From an uncultured Bacteroidales bacterium (GTDB lineage Bacteria; Bacteroidota; Bacteroidia; Bacteroidales; Muribaculaceae), in NCBI GenBank assembly GCA_900539915.1, contig UQDU01000009.1, positions 1 to 60,313 of the forward strand: a stretch of DNA of 60,313 nucleotides. Reading direction: 5' to 3'. A program made the translations under genes and the position numbers. This document shows, one piece after another, positions 35,490-44,015 of the stretch; the stretch's first letter is position 1; every line of letters begins with the position of its first letter. The notes under the pieces were generated by a model. That model saw nothing but the letters and a program-made list of their open reading frames with translations. It searched no databases and was not told the origin of the DNA.

Positions 35490-37352
35490 CTATCGGCCTC
35501 TTTTAGCCGCCATATGGTCATAAAGTGTCTGCAAATAGGCCTTGATATACGGCGTCAAATCCCTTGAGCCGCATGCCGACACACTCTGCCCGATATCGGT
35601 ATTGAACACTGTATGGGTTTCTTCGCCCGACGGCGAAGCCTCATACATACCTACATTGTCACTGTCGAAATATATGCCATAATGCGGAGCCCCGGCATCG
35701 AAAAGGTTATTGCCGAAATGGAAACCTCGCGACTCAAGCCCCATCATAGCCATAAGCGTAGGCGCTATATCAACCTGTGAGCCGTAGACATCAATCATAC
35801 GGGGAGTTCCCTTAAGCACTCCGCCGGTCATTATGAGCGGTACGTGGTGACGGGCGCGCATATCATCAAGCTCCGCAGGATAAGCACCCCAATGGTCGGC
35901 CACCATGATGACCAGAGTATTATGCCAATCACCCGAATCCCTCAGATGGTTGACAAATGACGTAATCACGCTATCGGCATATGCAAAAGCATTGACAGAC
36001 GCAGGCCACCCGGCAAAACGCGCATAGCTGTCAGGAACCTCAAATGGCTCGTGGCTGCTCGAGGTCTGTATGACGGTGAAATGCCGCAACGTGTCAGGGA
36101 AAGTCTTTATATCGGATTTCACACGGTCAAAAAGCGGCCCGTCGTGGACGCCCCATTTGCTCAACCGCTGCGATATCGGGAAATCCCTGTCGCTGACGAC
36201 ATGCTGGAATCCAGAGCCGACAACGAAGGCATTCATGTTGGCGAAATTGATATCGCCGCCATAATAATATGATGTGTGATAGCCCACATGACACAGCTCA
36301 TGTGCTATGGAGGGCATACGCTCTATGAAGTCAGGGTGCTTCATCACGCCGGTATTGGGGGGCGAAGGAAGTCCGTTGAGTATGGCCGGCAATCCACGGT
36401 CAGTGCGGAATCCGTTAGCAAAGAAGTTGGTAAACGACAATCCGCTGCGTGCTATGGAATCTATACCCATGGCTATGGAATCGCCTCCGAGCGACGGCAT
36501 CAGTTGCGACGAAAAGCTTTCCATTATGATGACATAGATATCAGGATGATGTGAAGCCATGACATCAGTCAGTGAATCAGACGCCGAGCGCACATGCAGC
36601 TCATCAAACAGAGATGCAGCTTGCCGGTCGTCAAAATAACGCCCCATGCTGTCGAAATCCACCTGATGAGTGGCTGAATACAACAGGCTGAAGGCAGGAT
36701 TGATAGCCGCATGATTAAGCGACTGGTGCGGACTGTAGTAAGCGGCACTCGGATTAAGCGTAGATACGGTGAATCCTCCACGTATAGGTATAACAAGAAG
36801 CCCCATGAACAGAAGCACACCCACCGTGAGCCATGTCTTACTTTTTGTGGATACAGGCTGACCGTTTTGCTCTTGATATATTTCCCTGAATATCAGATAG
36901 ATTATCAGTGTCAGGGAAAACATGACAGCCACACCGATCAATATAAACAGCCACGACACAGAGGCTACCGCAGAGGCCGGGGAGGTGGAGAAATAAAACA
37001 ACGGTGTCATGTCAAGGGGGAACTTCCAGAACCCGTAGAGAGCCGTATTGAGTGTCAGCACGGATGATATAACCAGCGACGTGACAAGGAAATAGACCTG
37101 ATAGGAATACCGTATGATGCGGCACCCGGTACGGAGCCATATACCCACAAGTGAAATCACAGCCGGCAGTGCCGTCAGGTAGCCGGCTACTCCCATATCC
37201 AATCTCAGGCCATGCCACATGACATCCACATAGTCACGCCACGATGCCCAGCCGTAGACCGGGGCATTGAGCAGCATGAACAGCGGCTTGGCAAGCATGA
37301 ATATGAGCACATAGACCAGCCATGTGACAAAAAGCCTGATAAGTGTGCGCAT
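35490..37352 (-). CDS. LTA synthase family sulfatase-fold protein
   Basis: A 620-residue membrane protein with five N-terminal transmembrane helices and a large periplasmic sulfatase/alkaline phosphatase-fold domain. IIMESFSSQLMPSLGG provides the first metal site, NGFRTDRGLPAILNG the catalytic threonine, SSHEPFEVP and VMVADHWGAYP further metal ligands. In Gram-negative relatives such proteins transfer phosphoglycerol or phosphoethanolamine groups to surface glycans; the substrate here is unknown. A TAACTTTG box on the minus strand (37381-37388) lies 28 bases upstream of the start. Confidence 0.9.
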   Translation of the reverse strand: MRTLIRLFVTWLVYVLIFMLAKPLFMLLNAPVYGWASWRDYVDVMWHGLRLDMGVAGYLTALPAVISLVGIWLRTGCRIIRYSYQVYFLVTSLVISSVLTLNTALYGFWKFPLDMTPLFYFSTSPASAVASVSWLFILIGVAVMFSLTLIIYLIFREIYQEQNGQPVSTKSKTWLTVGVLLFMGLLVIPIRGGFTVSTLNPSAAYYSPHQSLNHAAINPAFSLLYSATHQVDFDSMGRYFDDRQAASLFDELHVRSASDSLTDVMASHHPDIYVIIMESFSSQLMPSLGGDSIAMGIDSIARSGLSFTNFFANGFRTDRGLPAILNGLPSPPNTGVMKHPDFIERMPSIAHELCHVGYHTSYYYGGDINFANMNAFVVGSGFQHVVSDRDFPISQRLSKWGVHDGPLFDRVKSDIKTFPDTLRHFTVIQTSSSHEPFEVPDSYARFAGWPASVNAFAYADSVITSFVNHLRDSGDWHNTLVIMVADHWGAYPAELDDMRARHHVPLIMTGGVLKGTPRMIDVYGSQVDIAPTLMAMMGLESRGFHFGNNLFDAGAPHYGIYFDSDNVGMYEASPSGEETHTVFNTDIGQSVSACGSRDLTPYIKAYLQTLYDHMAAKRGR

Positions 37353-37380
37353 CGGCAGATGGATATTATAAATATTAGTC

Positions 37381-37388
37381 CAAAGTTA
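37381..37388 (-). promoter_or_regulatory. -7 box for the LTA synthase-like gene
   Basis: The reverse complement reads TAACTTTG; a TTG on the minus strand lies 22 bases further upstream (37411-37413), slightly beyond the ideal spacing. Confidence 0.45.
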
Positions 37389-37461
37389 GCTATTTATCTC
37401 CAATTTAGCTCAATATGGTGGCAAATCAAATATAACTGCACACGCATTTCAAAAAGACAGT

Positions 37462-37469
37462 TAAATTTG
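37462..37469 (+). promoter_or_regulatory. -7 box for the secreted barrel-like protein
   Basis: TAAATTTG in the divergent intergenic region. It implies an AT-rich leader of about 145 bases before the ATG at 37618, longer than for other genes in the window. Confidence 0.4.
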
Positions 37470-37617
37470 CGGCATCATAATAATACACGTTACAACCATT
37501 TTTAACGCAAACTGATGTCTGTGACAACAAAAACAGTCTAATTATTGTTAATAGATATAGTTTTTAACCTTCCAATAATTACTTATTTTCTCATCATTAT
37601 TATTCAAGTTACACATT

Positions 37618-38148
37618 ATGAAAAAGATTGTAGTCTCTCTCATCCTCGCCATCGCTGCTATCGCCGGCACACAGAAGTCTGAAGCAGTGGAGCTTACATT
37701 CAGCTACGGCGGATATACAGCCATGGACGCCTGCGGATACTATAAAGACAACTGGCACGGTGTCAACACTGCATGGGGTGCTGTAAGCGCCACCGTATAT
37801 GTGCCTGTGGCCAAGAACATGATGATCGGTCCGTCATACACCATCTCTTCGGCCAGCACCAAAGGAGGCTCTAATGCAACCCACCTGCTCTACAACACCA
37901 TCCTCCTCAATGGCAAGTATCAGTATTTCCGCAACTCTACTGTGAAACTCTATGCACACGTTGGTCTCGGCGTAGAAATCACACACATCTCACCCAAGTT
38001 TGCCGACAGCTACAACAAGGCCTATTTCGGATGGCAGGTATCACCAATCGGAGCTACTGTGGACCTCAACCGCAACTTCGGACTCTTCGGCGAAGTAGGT
38101 TTCGGATGCCAGGGTCTGGTACAGGTAGGTTTCAAAATCAACCTCTGA
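37618..38148 (+). CDS. Predicted outer-membrane beta-barrel protein (hypothetical)
   Basis: A 176-residue exported protein with signal peptide MKKIVVSLILAIAAIAGTQK...A. The mature part alternates polar and aromatic/hydrophobic residues with many Gly and Tyr (LTFSYGGYT, WGAVSATVYVPV, LLNGKYQYF, GLFGEVGFGCQGL). It ends in a short strand (VQVGFKINL), which fits a small outer-membrane barrel. No specific family or ligand recognised. Monocistronic, with a strong terminator at 38176-38218. Confidence 0.7.
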   Translation: MKKIVVSLILAIAAIAGTQKSEAVELTFSYGGYTAMDACGYYKDNWHGVNTAWGAVSATVYVPVAKNMMIGPSYTISSASTKGGSNATHLLYNTILLNGKYQYFRNSTVKLYAHVGLGVEITHISPKFADSYNKAYFGWQVSPIGATVDLNRNFGLFGEVGFGCQGLVQVGFKINL

Positions 38149-38175
38149 TAATGGCAGTCTGACCACAAGACGATA

Positions 38176-38218
38176 AAACAGAGAGGGTCTGCAATCCGGT
38201 TGCAGACCCTCTCTGTTT
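38176..38218 (+). terminator. Bidirectional rho-independent terminator between the barrel gene and feoAB
   Basis: A 19-base perfect stem (AAACAGAGAGGGTCTGCAA at 38176-38194 with its complement at 38200-38218), a five-base loop, A tract before and T tract after. It lies between two convergent genes and can stop both. Confidence 0.92.
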
Positions 38219-38227
38219 AAATATTCG

Positions 38228-40582
38228 TCAGGAAAACAGCAGCACGGCCCTGTAGACGATAAAGGCCACCAGCCATGCGACCGCCGTATTGTAGACGATG
38301 GAGAAGGCTCCGTATTTCCAGCTTCCTGACTCCTTGACTATAGCCACTATCGTGGCAAGGCAGGGACAGTAGAGCAGCACGAATACCATGAAGCCCAGAG
38401 CGACTGCCGGAGTAAACGGAACTGAGCCATCAGCCTCAGGAGTGGTCAGTTTCTGTGACAAGGACACTTCGTCGGCCTCTTCATCGCCGGTATAGAGGAC
38501 TCCCAGCGTTGACACCACGACCTCCTTGGCAGGGATACCGGCCACGACAGCCACAGTGGCTCTCCAAGGCCAGCCGAGAGGCTCAAACACCGGATTGACC
38601 GCCTTGCCTATCATCTCAAGGTAGCTGTCCTGATTGTCAGCCGACGAATCCTGTGATTTGAGAGGGAAATAATTGAGGGCCCATACCACTATACTGGCCA
38701 GCAGGATGATGCCGCCCATCTTGCGGAGATATTGCTGGCCCTTGGCCCATGTGTGCCGCCAGATGGCTTTACCTGTGGGCATGCGGTAAGGAGGAAGTTC
38801 CATCACAAAGGGGGTCTCGTCCTCCTTGAAATAGAACTTGCGGAGGAGCTTAGCCGTCAACATGGCGACAGCCACACCGATGCAGTAGACCAGCAGGAAT
38901 ATCCAGGCCGCGTGTGCGCTGAAAAATGCGCCTATGAGCAACACATAGATAGGCACACGAGCCGAACATGACATAAATGGATTAATCAATATGGTAATCA
39001 GGCGGCTCGAACGGCTCTCAATGGAGCGTGTGGCCATGATAGCAGGGACGTTGCAGCCGAAACCCATAATCATAGGTATGAACGACTTGCCATGCAGCCC
39101 TATCTTGTGCATCATATGGTCCATGATGAAGGCTGCGCGAGCCATATAACCGCTATCCTCCATAAATGATATGCACATATAGAGAATCAGTATCTGGGGC
39201 AAGAACACTATCACGCTGCCGACACCGCCGACTATGCCGTCGGCAATAAGGTCTTTAAGCGCACCGTCGGGCATATATGTGTTGAGCAGACCCGACAGCC
39301 ACCCTACTCCTCCTTCAAGCCAGTCCATAGGATACTGCCCTATGGTAAATGTCAGCCAGAACATGACGAACATCAGCAGCAAGAAGAGCGGAAAGCCAAA
39401 CAGCTTGTTGGTCACGAAAGCATCTATAAGCTCGGTAGACCTGGCGTTTTCACGCTCCCCCTTGACCAAAGTCTCCGCCAACGCTCCCTCTATGAATCCA
39501 TATTTCTCATCGGCAATCATAGTGGATATGTCCTCGTCGGAATACTTGGCTATCTCTGCTATCTGGTCATCGCGGAGCTTGATTATCTTGTCGCCGTCAG
39601 GAAGAGCCTTGATGGTCTCATTGGCACTGGCATCGTCCTCAAGCAACTTGATGGCCATGTAACGTGGGGAGACGCTGCGCGAGATATTGGCGTCTTGCTT
39701 GAGCACGGCGGTTATAGCCTTGATGGCAGCCTCCAGATGCTTGTTGAGAGTCACGTGGACATGGCGTACATCCTTGTTATAGCCTTCAAATACCGAAATC
39801 ACGGTATCAAACAGATTGTCAAGGCCGTCGCCTGTGCGCGATATGGTAGGCACGATGGGGACGCCTATCATTTCGCCGAGCATCTTGTAGTTGAGCTTGT
39901 CACCGCTGCGCTCAAGCTCGTCATACATGTTGAGAGCTATGACCATTGAGCGGTCCATGTCTATCAGTTCGGTGGTCAGATAGAGGTTTCGCTCAAGATT
40001 GCTGGCCACGACCACATTGACTATGACATCAGGCGTCTGGTCACGCAGATAATTGCGCACACAAAGCTCCTCGGGCGAATATGACGCGAGAGAATAGGTG
40101 CCCGGAAGGTCTATGATATTGATTTTGTAACCTTTATAGTCAAAATGGCCACGTTTGAGGTCAACGGTCACTCCGCTGTAATTGCCCACATGCTCGTGGG
40201 CGCCGGAAGCTACATTAAACAGCGATGTCTTGCCACAGTTAGGATTGCCCACAAGGGCCACATTGATGACATTCTGGCCCGGATGCGGAGCCATGACACT
40301 ATCTGCGCTGTGGGCGAAAACGTCACTGTCAGCCGATGATGCCGAAGTACCCGATGCCTCCATAGGCTCTACTTCGACCATAGAGGCCTCGCTGCGGCGC
40401 AACGACACCTCATAATTCATTATCTTATACTTGATAGGGTCACGCATGGGTGCCTGAAGCACAGGCGTGATTACACGCCCCTTGACAAAGCCCATCTCCA
40501 TCATGCGTTTGCGAAACGCTCCGTGACCCTTTATTTTGACTATTACGGCACTGTGGCCGGTAGGGAGGTCTGTTAATATCAT
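38228..40582 (-). CDS. feoB: Ferrous iron transporter, FeoA-FeoB fusion
   Basis: Inner-membrane Fe(II) importer. The first 75 or so residues form a FeoA SH3-like domain (LTDLPTGHSAVIVKIKGHGA, then MMEMGFVKGRVI). A short Ser/Ala/Asp-rich linker leads to the FeoB G domain (G1 GNPNCGKTSLFN, G3 DLPGTYSLASYSPEE, G4 NMYDE) and then two gate regions in about eleven membrane helices (PMIMGFGCNVPAIMATR; the second near the C-terminus with YCPCLATI). At 784 residues it combines two proteins that are separate in many bacteria; such fusions occur in Bacteroidetes. Promoter at 40606-40636. Confidence 0.95.
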   Translation of the reverse strand: MILTDLPTGHSAVIVKIKGHGAFRKRMMEMGFVKGRVITPVLQAPMRDPIKYKIMNYEVSLRRSEASMVEVEPMEASGTSASSADSDVFAHSADSVMAPHPGQNVINVALVGNPNCGKTSLFNVASGAHEHVGNYSGVTVDLKRGHFDYKGYKINIIDLPGTYSLASYSPEELCVRNYLRDQTPDVIVNVVVASNLERNLYLTTELIDMDRSMVIALNMYDELERSGDKLNYKMLGEMIGVPIVPTISRTGDGLDNLFDTVISVFEGYNKDVRHVHVTLNKHLEAAIKAITAVLKQDANISRSVSPRYMAIKLLEDDASANETIKALPDGDKIIKLRDDQIAEIAKYSDEDISTMIADEKYGFIEGALAETLVKGERENARSTELIDAFVTNKLFGFPLFLLLMFVMFWLTFTIGQYPMDWLEGGVGWLSGLLNTYMPDGALKDLIADGIVGGVGSVIVFLPQILILYMCISFMEDSGYMARAAFIMDHMMHKIGLHGKSFIPMIMGFGCNVPAIMATRSIESRSSRLITILINPFMSCSARVPIYVLLIGAFFSAHAAWIFLLVYCIGVAVAMLTAKLLRKFYFKEDETPFVMELPPYRMPTGKAIWRHTWAKGQQYLRKMGGIILLASIVVWALNYFPLKSQDSSADNQDSYLEMIGKAVNPVFEPLGWPWRATVAVVAGIPAKEVVVSTLGVLYTGDEEADEVSLSQKLTTPEADGSVPFTPAVALGFMVFVLLYCPCLATIVAIVKESGSWKYGAFSIVYNTAVAWLVAFIVYRAVLLFS

Positions 40583-40605
40583 GTGGTATATCTGTAATTA
40601 CACTA

Positions 40606-40636
40606 CAAATTTACCACCTATATAGCCATTAGGCAA
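40606..40636 (-). promoter_or_regulatory. Promoter of feoAB
   Basis: On the minus strand TTG (40634-40636), 20 bases, then TAAATTTG (40606-40613), 23 bases before the ATG at 40582. Fur control is plausible, but I cannot point to a clear Fur box. Confidence 0.6.
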
Positions 40637-40692
40637 TACCCACAAGTAGGTATTATCAGATAGCAGCGACACGGCGTGGCACTGCAACACAG

Positions 40693-41481
40693 TTAAAGGT
40701 CAAGCGTAAACGGGTCCTGGTGCTCAAGGACTGGCAATCGGCGGCGGGCTTCGCGCAGAGCCTCGTGGTCAAGCGTGGCATACACTATGCCGTGTTGGTT
40801 GTCGATGGTGGATATGCACCGCCCCATGTAGTCTATCACCATCGAACTGTCCACAAGATACTCACCGCCCGGATCAGAGCCGCTACGGTTGGCTCCGACA
40901 GCATATGCCTGATTTTCTACGGCTCTGGCTCTCAGCAATATATCCCACGCCAGACGCCGTGCCTCAGGCCATGACGCCGGCAGCAACAACACCTCATATT
41001 TGCCGTCACGGTTACGCAGCCACTCGGGAAACCGCATGTCATAGCAGATGGCAAGCGCGAAATCCCATCCCATGTAGCGTATCACCGGGGGGAGCTTGTC
41101 GCCGGCCGTATATGCCTCGCCCTCGCCGCTGGGGATAAACAGATGGTGCTTGTCATAGAAAGTCTCGTCGCCTGACGGCTCTATGAAAAAAGCACGGTTA
41201 TAGAACCGGGTCCGCGCCGTGTCACAGGCTATGAACGAACCGGCAATGGCGAATTTGAAAAATTTGGTCCATCGGTGCACGTCATCCATCGTATGGCCGT
41301 CATTGGTCTCGGCCAAATCCATCAGTTGCTCCTTCTTGCGCACAAAGCCGGTGGTAAATGTCTCGGGGAGCACAACCACATCGGTGTCAGGATGCACATA
41401 ACGGAGCTTTTCGGCTGTAGATATGAGATTTTCCTCTTTCTGCCCCCACTTCATATCCATGGGGAGGATGGCTATTTTCAT
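40693..41481 (-). CDS. Carbon-nitrogen hydrolase, omega-amidase-like (YafV type)
   Basis: Cytoplasmic nitrilase-superfamily amidase of 262 residues. The Glu-Lys-Cys triad is visible: Glu in VVLPETFTTGF, Lys in FYDKHHLF and Cys in ALAICYDMRFPEW. The overall form fits the omega-amidase group that hydrolyses alpha-ketoglutaramate or alpha-ketosuccinamate. It overlaps the PlsC-like gene by four bases. Confidence 0.87.
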   Translation of the reverse strand: MKIAILPMDMKWGQKEENLISTAEKLRYVHPDTDVVVLPETFTTGFVRKKEQLMDLAETNDGHTMDDVHRWTKFFKFAIAGSFIACDTARTRFYNRAFFIEPSGDETFYDKHHLFIPSGEGEAYTAGDKLPPVIRYMGWDFALAICYDMRFPEWLRNRDGKYEVLLLPASWPEARRLAWDILLRARAVENQAYAVGANRSGSDPGGEYLVDSSMVIDYMGRCISTIDNQHGIVYATLDHEALREARRRLPVLEHQDPFTLDL

Positions 41482-42035
41482 AATGTAGTGGGGTCGTCAG
41501 TTGAAAATTTATCGGGATAACGAGCCGTGAAAGGCTTGTAATAGTCCTTGATGGCCCGGATATCGGCCTGTGTGTCGCCGGTGGGGTTGAAAACGTCCTC
41601 GATAAGAATCCGTTTCGTTCCGTAGTCAAGTACGCCGAGCACCACAGGCACATCGGCATTACGGGCTATGGCGAGAAATCCCGTGTGCCAGCGGTCAGTG
41701 CGGCTGCGAGTGCCCTCGGGAGTGATGGCGAGCACCAGACGCTCGGAGGAGCGGAACCGATCGGTCAGCACCTCAACAAGCGATACTGATTTGTTTTTAC
41801 GCTCCACCGGCACGCCTCCGATAGCTCGCAGGACACAGCCCAACGGAAAGAAAAACCACGAGGATTTCATCAGGAATCCGGCTCGCCGGCCCACGGAGGC
41901 ATAGGCCAGTTTGCCAAGTATGAAATCCCAGTTGCTCGTATGCGGAGCCACGCATATGATACACCGGGGGAAGTCAGGAACAGTGATGCTGACCTCCCAT
42001 CCTATCAACTTCAATATCAGTCCGCTGAGATTCAA
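41478..42035 (-). CDS. PlsC-like 1-acyl-glycerol-3-phosphate acyltransferase (TTG start)
   Basis: Lysophospholipid acyltransferase family protein of 185 residues. The catalytic HTSNWD (HX4D) box, the GGVPVER block and TPEGTRSR are present. The only in-frame start that keeps the conserved N-terminal LKLIGWEV segment is TTG at 42035; a stop lies six codons further up. A repeat half-unit begins 28 bases upstream, so the original 5' region may have been altered. The 3' end overlaps the amidase gene. Confidence 0.8.
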   Translation of the reverse strand: MNLSGLILKLIGWEVSITVPDFPRCIICVAPHTSNWDFILGKLAYASVGRRAGFLMKSSWFFFPLGCVLRAIGGVPVERKNKSVSLVEVLTDRFRSSERLVLAITPEGTRSRTDRWHTGFLAIARNADVPVVLGVLDYGTKRILIEDVFNPTGDTQADIRAIKDYYKPFTARYPDKFSTDDPTTL

Positions 42036-42062
42036 GGGAATAAACGGTTAAGGACAAATATC

Positions 42063-42110
42063 GCAGTAGGGACATGCCATGGCACAATGTCACCAACTAA
42101 AGGAATGCAC
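42063..42110 (-). repeat. Half-unit of the dispersed palindromic repeat
   Basis: GCAGTAGGGACATGCCATGG at 42063-42082, followed by the outer end (CACAATGTCACCAACTAAAG and GAATGCAC). Confidence 0.8.
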
Positions 42111-42115
42111 TCATC

Positions 42116-42240
42116 GCAGTAGGGGCATGCCATGGCATGTCTGCTGACGCAACACTCCTCATTTGCATGGCTTCAGGCGACATGCCATGGCATGTCCCTA
42201 CACAATGAGGGCACTAATGACTGCTTAAGTTAGCGGCATC
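42116..42240 (-). repeat. Dispersed palindromic repeat, copy 4 (reverse orientation)
   Basis: Inner inverted repeat 42116-42203 (GCAGTAGGGGCATGCCATGG at the left, CATGTCCCTACAC at the right), core TCTGCTGACGCAACACTCCT..., then an outer end with GCTTAAGTTAGCGGCATCG to 42240. It fills the gap between the small hypothetical gene and the PlsC-like gene. Confidence 0.9.
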
Positions 42241-42290
42241 GCATCGGGCATGGCCCGTGCGACACTTTGGCATATTTTCTATGATGCTAT

Positions 42291-42653
42291 TTACTTGGCG
42301 GCAGCTTTGGCTTTATTGGCCTCCTTCTGCTCGGGAGTGAGCATCTCGTTGATTTCGTTGACTATGGAGATAATCTCGTTGTTGAGCTCGCTTGAGAGTG
42401 CACCGAGAGCCTTCTTGAAGTATTTGCGACGCTCTACATTGTATTCGTGACGGTTGGCGAAGTCACGGGGAGACTTGTCAAACGACACGCTGACCTTGCT
42501 GAGAGCCGATGCCTGGGCATGGGCAACGCGCACCACCAGGTCGGTGGTCTTGTCTTTGACATCACAGGGCATATCCATAGTAGCTACCACACAGTCACAG
42601 GCGAGTCCGCCACACAGACCGTGGATCTGTTTTTTCAGTTGTCTCTTGTTCAT
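42291..42653 (-). CDS. Small hypothetical protein
   Basis: A 120-residue cytoplasmic protein starting MNKRQLKKQIHGLCGGLACD and ending in an Ala/Lys-rich tail. It is mostly helical, with several Cys near the N-terminus and a basic middle (RHEYNVERRKYFKKAL). I chose the ATG at 42653 because the promoter (42685-42717) would start transcription near 42678; the longer open frame to 42716 would begin inside the promoter and add a spurious hydrophobic stretch. I do not recognise a family. Confidence 0.75.
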   Translation of the reverse strand: MNKRQLKKQIHGLCGGLACDCVVATMDMPCDVKDKTTDLVVRVAHAQASALSKVSVSFDKSPRDFANRHEYNVERRKYFKKALGALSSELNNEIISIVNEINEMLTPEQKEANKAKAAAK

Positions 42654-42684
42654 GGTTATAAATATAATAAGTAAGTTGAATACA

Positions 42685-42717
42685 CAAATATACGAAAAAG
42701 TTGACAGCACCGCCAAA
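42685..42717 (-). promoter_or_regulatory. Promoter of the 120-residue hypothetical
   Basis: On the minus strand a perfect TTTG (42714-42717), a 21-base spacer and TATATTTG (42685-42692). It is among the best promoter matches in the window, and it decides the start codon. Confidence 0.75.
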
Positions 42718-42790
42718 TAAATGTGACTTTGGCTGCTGCCACGTGCATCGGGTCCGGGGCATCTGCCGGAAATTTATTTTGCCCTCATGC

Positions 42791-42821
42791 TTTGACTGCG
42801 CGTTAATTTGCAGTAATTTTG
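42791..42821 (+). promoter_or_regulatory. Promoter of the BASS transporter gene
   Basis: A perfect TTTG (42791-42794), a 19-base spacer and TAATTTTG (42814-42821), 32 bases before the ATG at 42854. Confidence 0.75.
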
Positions 42822-42853
42822 TGCCCGGATTTATAAGGTTTCCAACATTACAA

Positions 42854-43783
42854 ATGACAGCACACACAACGCTCCAGCGCATCAAGCCGTGGATCATGCC
42901 CATAGCGATGCTGGCAGGATGGCTACTCCACGAATATATCGGGTACATCACATTCCTCGCCCCCTACCTTATCTTCATCATGCTTCTTATTACATTCTGC
43001 AAGGTAAGGCCGGGAGAATTTCGCGTCACACGGTTTTCATGGCTGCTGCTCGCGGTGCAGTTGGCCGGATCGCTTGCCCTCTATTTCGCTCTGCTTCCCC
43101 TCGGGGGCGACTTCGCTTTAGGAGCGTTCATCTGCGTGTTCTGCCCTACCGCCACCTCCGCTCCGGTGGTGACCAACATGCTCGGAGGAAGCATCTCCAA
43201 AGTGGCTACGTATTCCATCATCAGCAATATCAGCGTGGCGTTGCTGGCTCCAGTGTTGTTTGCGCAGATGGATGCCGCCGGTGGGCGCGACATCGACATG
43301 TTTGATGCGATGTTACAGATTGCCTACAAGGTAGTTCCGCTGATTATATTGCCGCTGCCAGGTGCATTTCTGCTGATGTGGAAAGCTCCGCGCATTCACC
43401 GCACCATTGCCACACACCAGTCCCTCTCGTTCTACATCTGGGCTGTCGCGCTGTTTATCGTGGTGGGACGCGCCGTGTCATACGTAGTGACCGCTCCTTC
43501 ATCGAAAATCGGCGAGATGGTAGCACTTGCCCTCATAGCCGGAGTGGCGTGCATAGCACAGTTTATGGTAGGACGGCGCATCGGGGCGCATTGCGGCGAC
43601 CGCATAGCCGGCGCACAGAGCCTCGGGCAGAAAAACACCGTCCTGGCCGTATGGATGGCCATGACCTTCTTCAACCCCATCACCTCCGTAGCCCCGGCAG
43701 CCTACATAGTGTGGCAAAACACCATCAACTCCGGCCAAATCTTCTTCAAAACGCGCCGCGACCTCAAAGCCTCCCGACCCTGA
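42854..43783 (+). CDS. Bile acid:sodium symporter (BASS) family transporter
   Basis: Multi-pass membrane protein of 309 residues, about nine or ten helices. GAFICVFCPTATSAPVVTNM resembles the conserved crossover region of the family, and AGAQSLGQKNTVLAVWM the second crossover helix. The open frame extends upstream to 42701, but the promoter at 42791-42821 lies inside that extension, so the ATG at 42854 (MTAHTTLQRIKPW) is the real start. The substrate is unknown; not all BASS proteins carry bile acids. Confidence 0.85.
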   Translation: MTAHTTLQRIKPWIMPIAMLAGWLLHEYIGYITFLAPYLIFIMLLITFCKVRPGEFRVTRFSWLLLAVQLAGSLALYFALLPLGGDFALGAFICVFCPTATSAPVVTNMLGGSISKVATYSIISNISVALLAPVLFAQMDAAGGRDIDMFDAMLQIAYKVVPLIILPLPGAFLLMWKAPRIHRTIATHQSLSFYIWAVALFIVVGRAVSYVVTAPSSKIGEMVALALIAGVACIAQFMVGRRIGAHCGDRIAGAQSLGQKNTVLAVWMAMTFFNPITSVAPAAYIVWQNTINSGQIFFKTRRDLKASRP

Positions 43784-43850
43784 CACCACAAATGAAGCGG
43801 AGCGACTCTGACTGAGCCGCTCCGCTGCTTTAGTGTATTTAGTGCCGTGG

Positions 43851-44012
43851 TTACTTCTTGACGAAGCGGCCATTGGCTATGCCTCCGGCACCTTCTGCCC
43901 GGACGAAGTAATGGCCAGGCACGAGATTGCCGACATTAAGCGTTACAGACGAGCCGCTGACATCAAGGCTCTTGCATACCACTCCTGAGAGATCAAATGA
44001 GTATAGCTTTTC
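43851..44012 (-). pseudogene. Truncated C-terminal domain of a secreted protein (sorting-domain-like)
   Basis: On the minus strand a startless frame reads KLYSFDLSGVVCKSLDVSGS, a VTLNVGNLVPGHYFVRAEG segment, and ends NGRFVKK with TAA at 43851-43853. It resembles a type IX secretion/Por C-terminal domain and also the ends of the LRR proteins at 54-60 kb (xVYNLQGxxVxxG...LPxGMYxIRA). No upstream part remains: the XRE gene ends immediately before it, in the same frame. Confidence 0.65.
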
Positions 44013-44015
44013 ATT

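Noticed and set aside
42654..42716. Upstream extension of the small hypothetical gene
   Set aside because: The extension begins inside a well-formed TTTG-N21-TATATTTG promoter, so it cannot be translated from that promoter.
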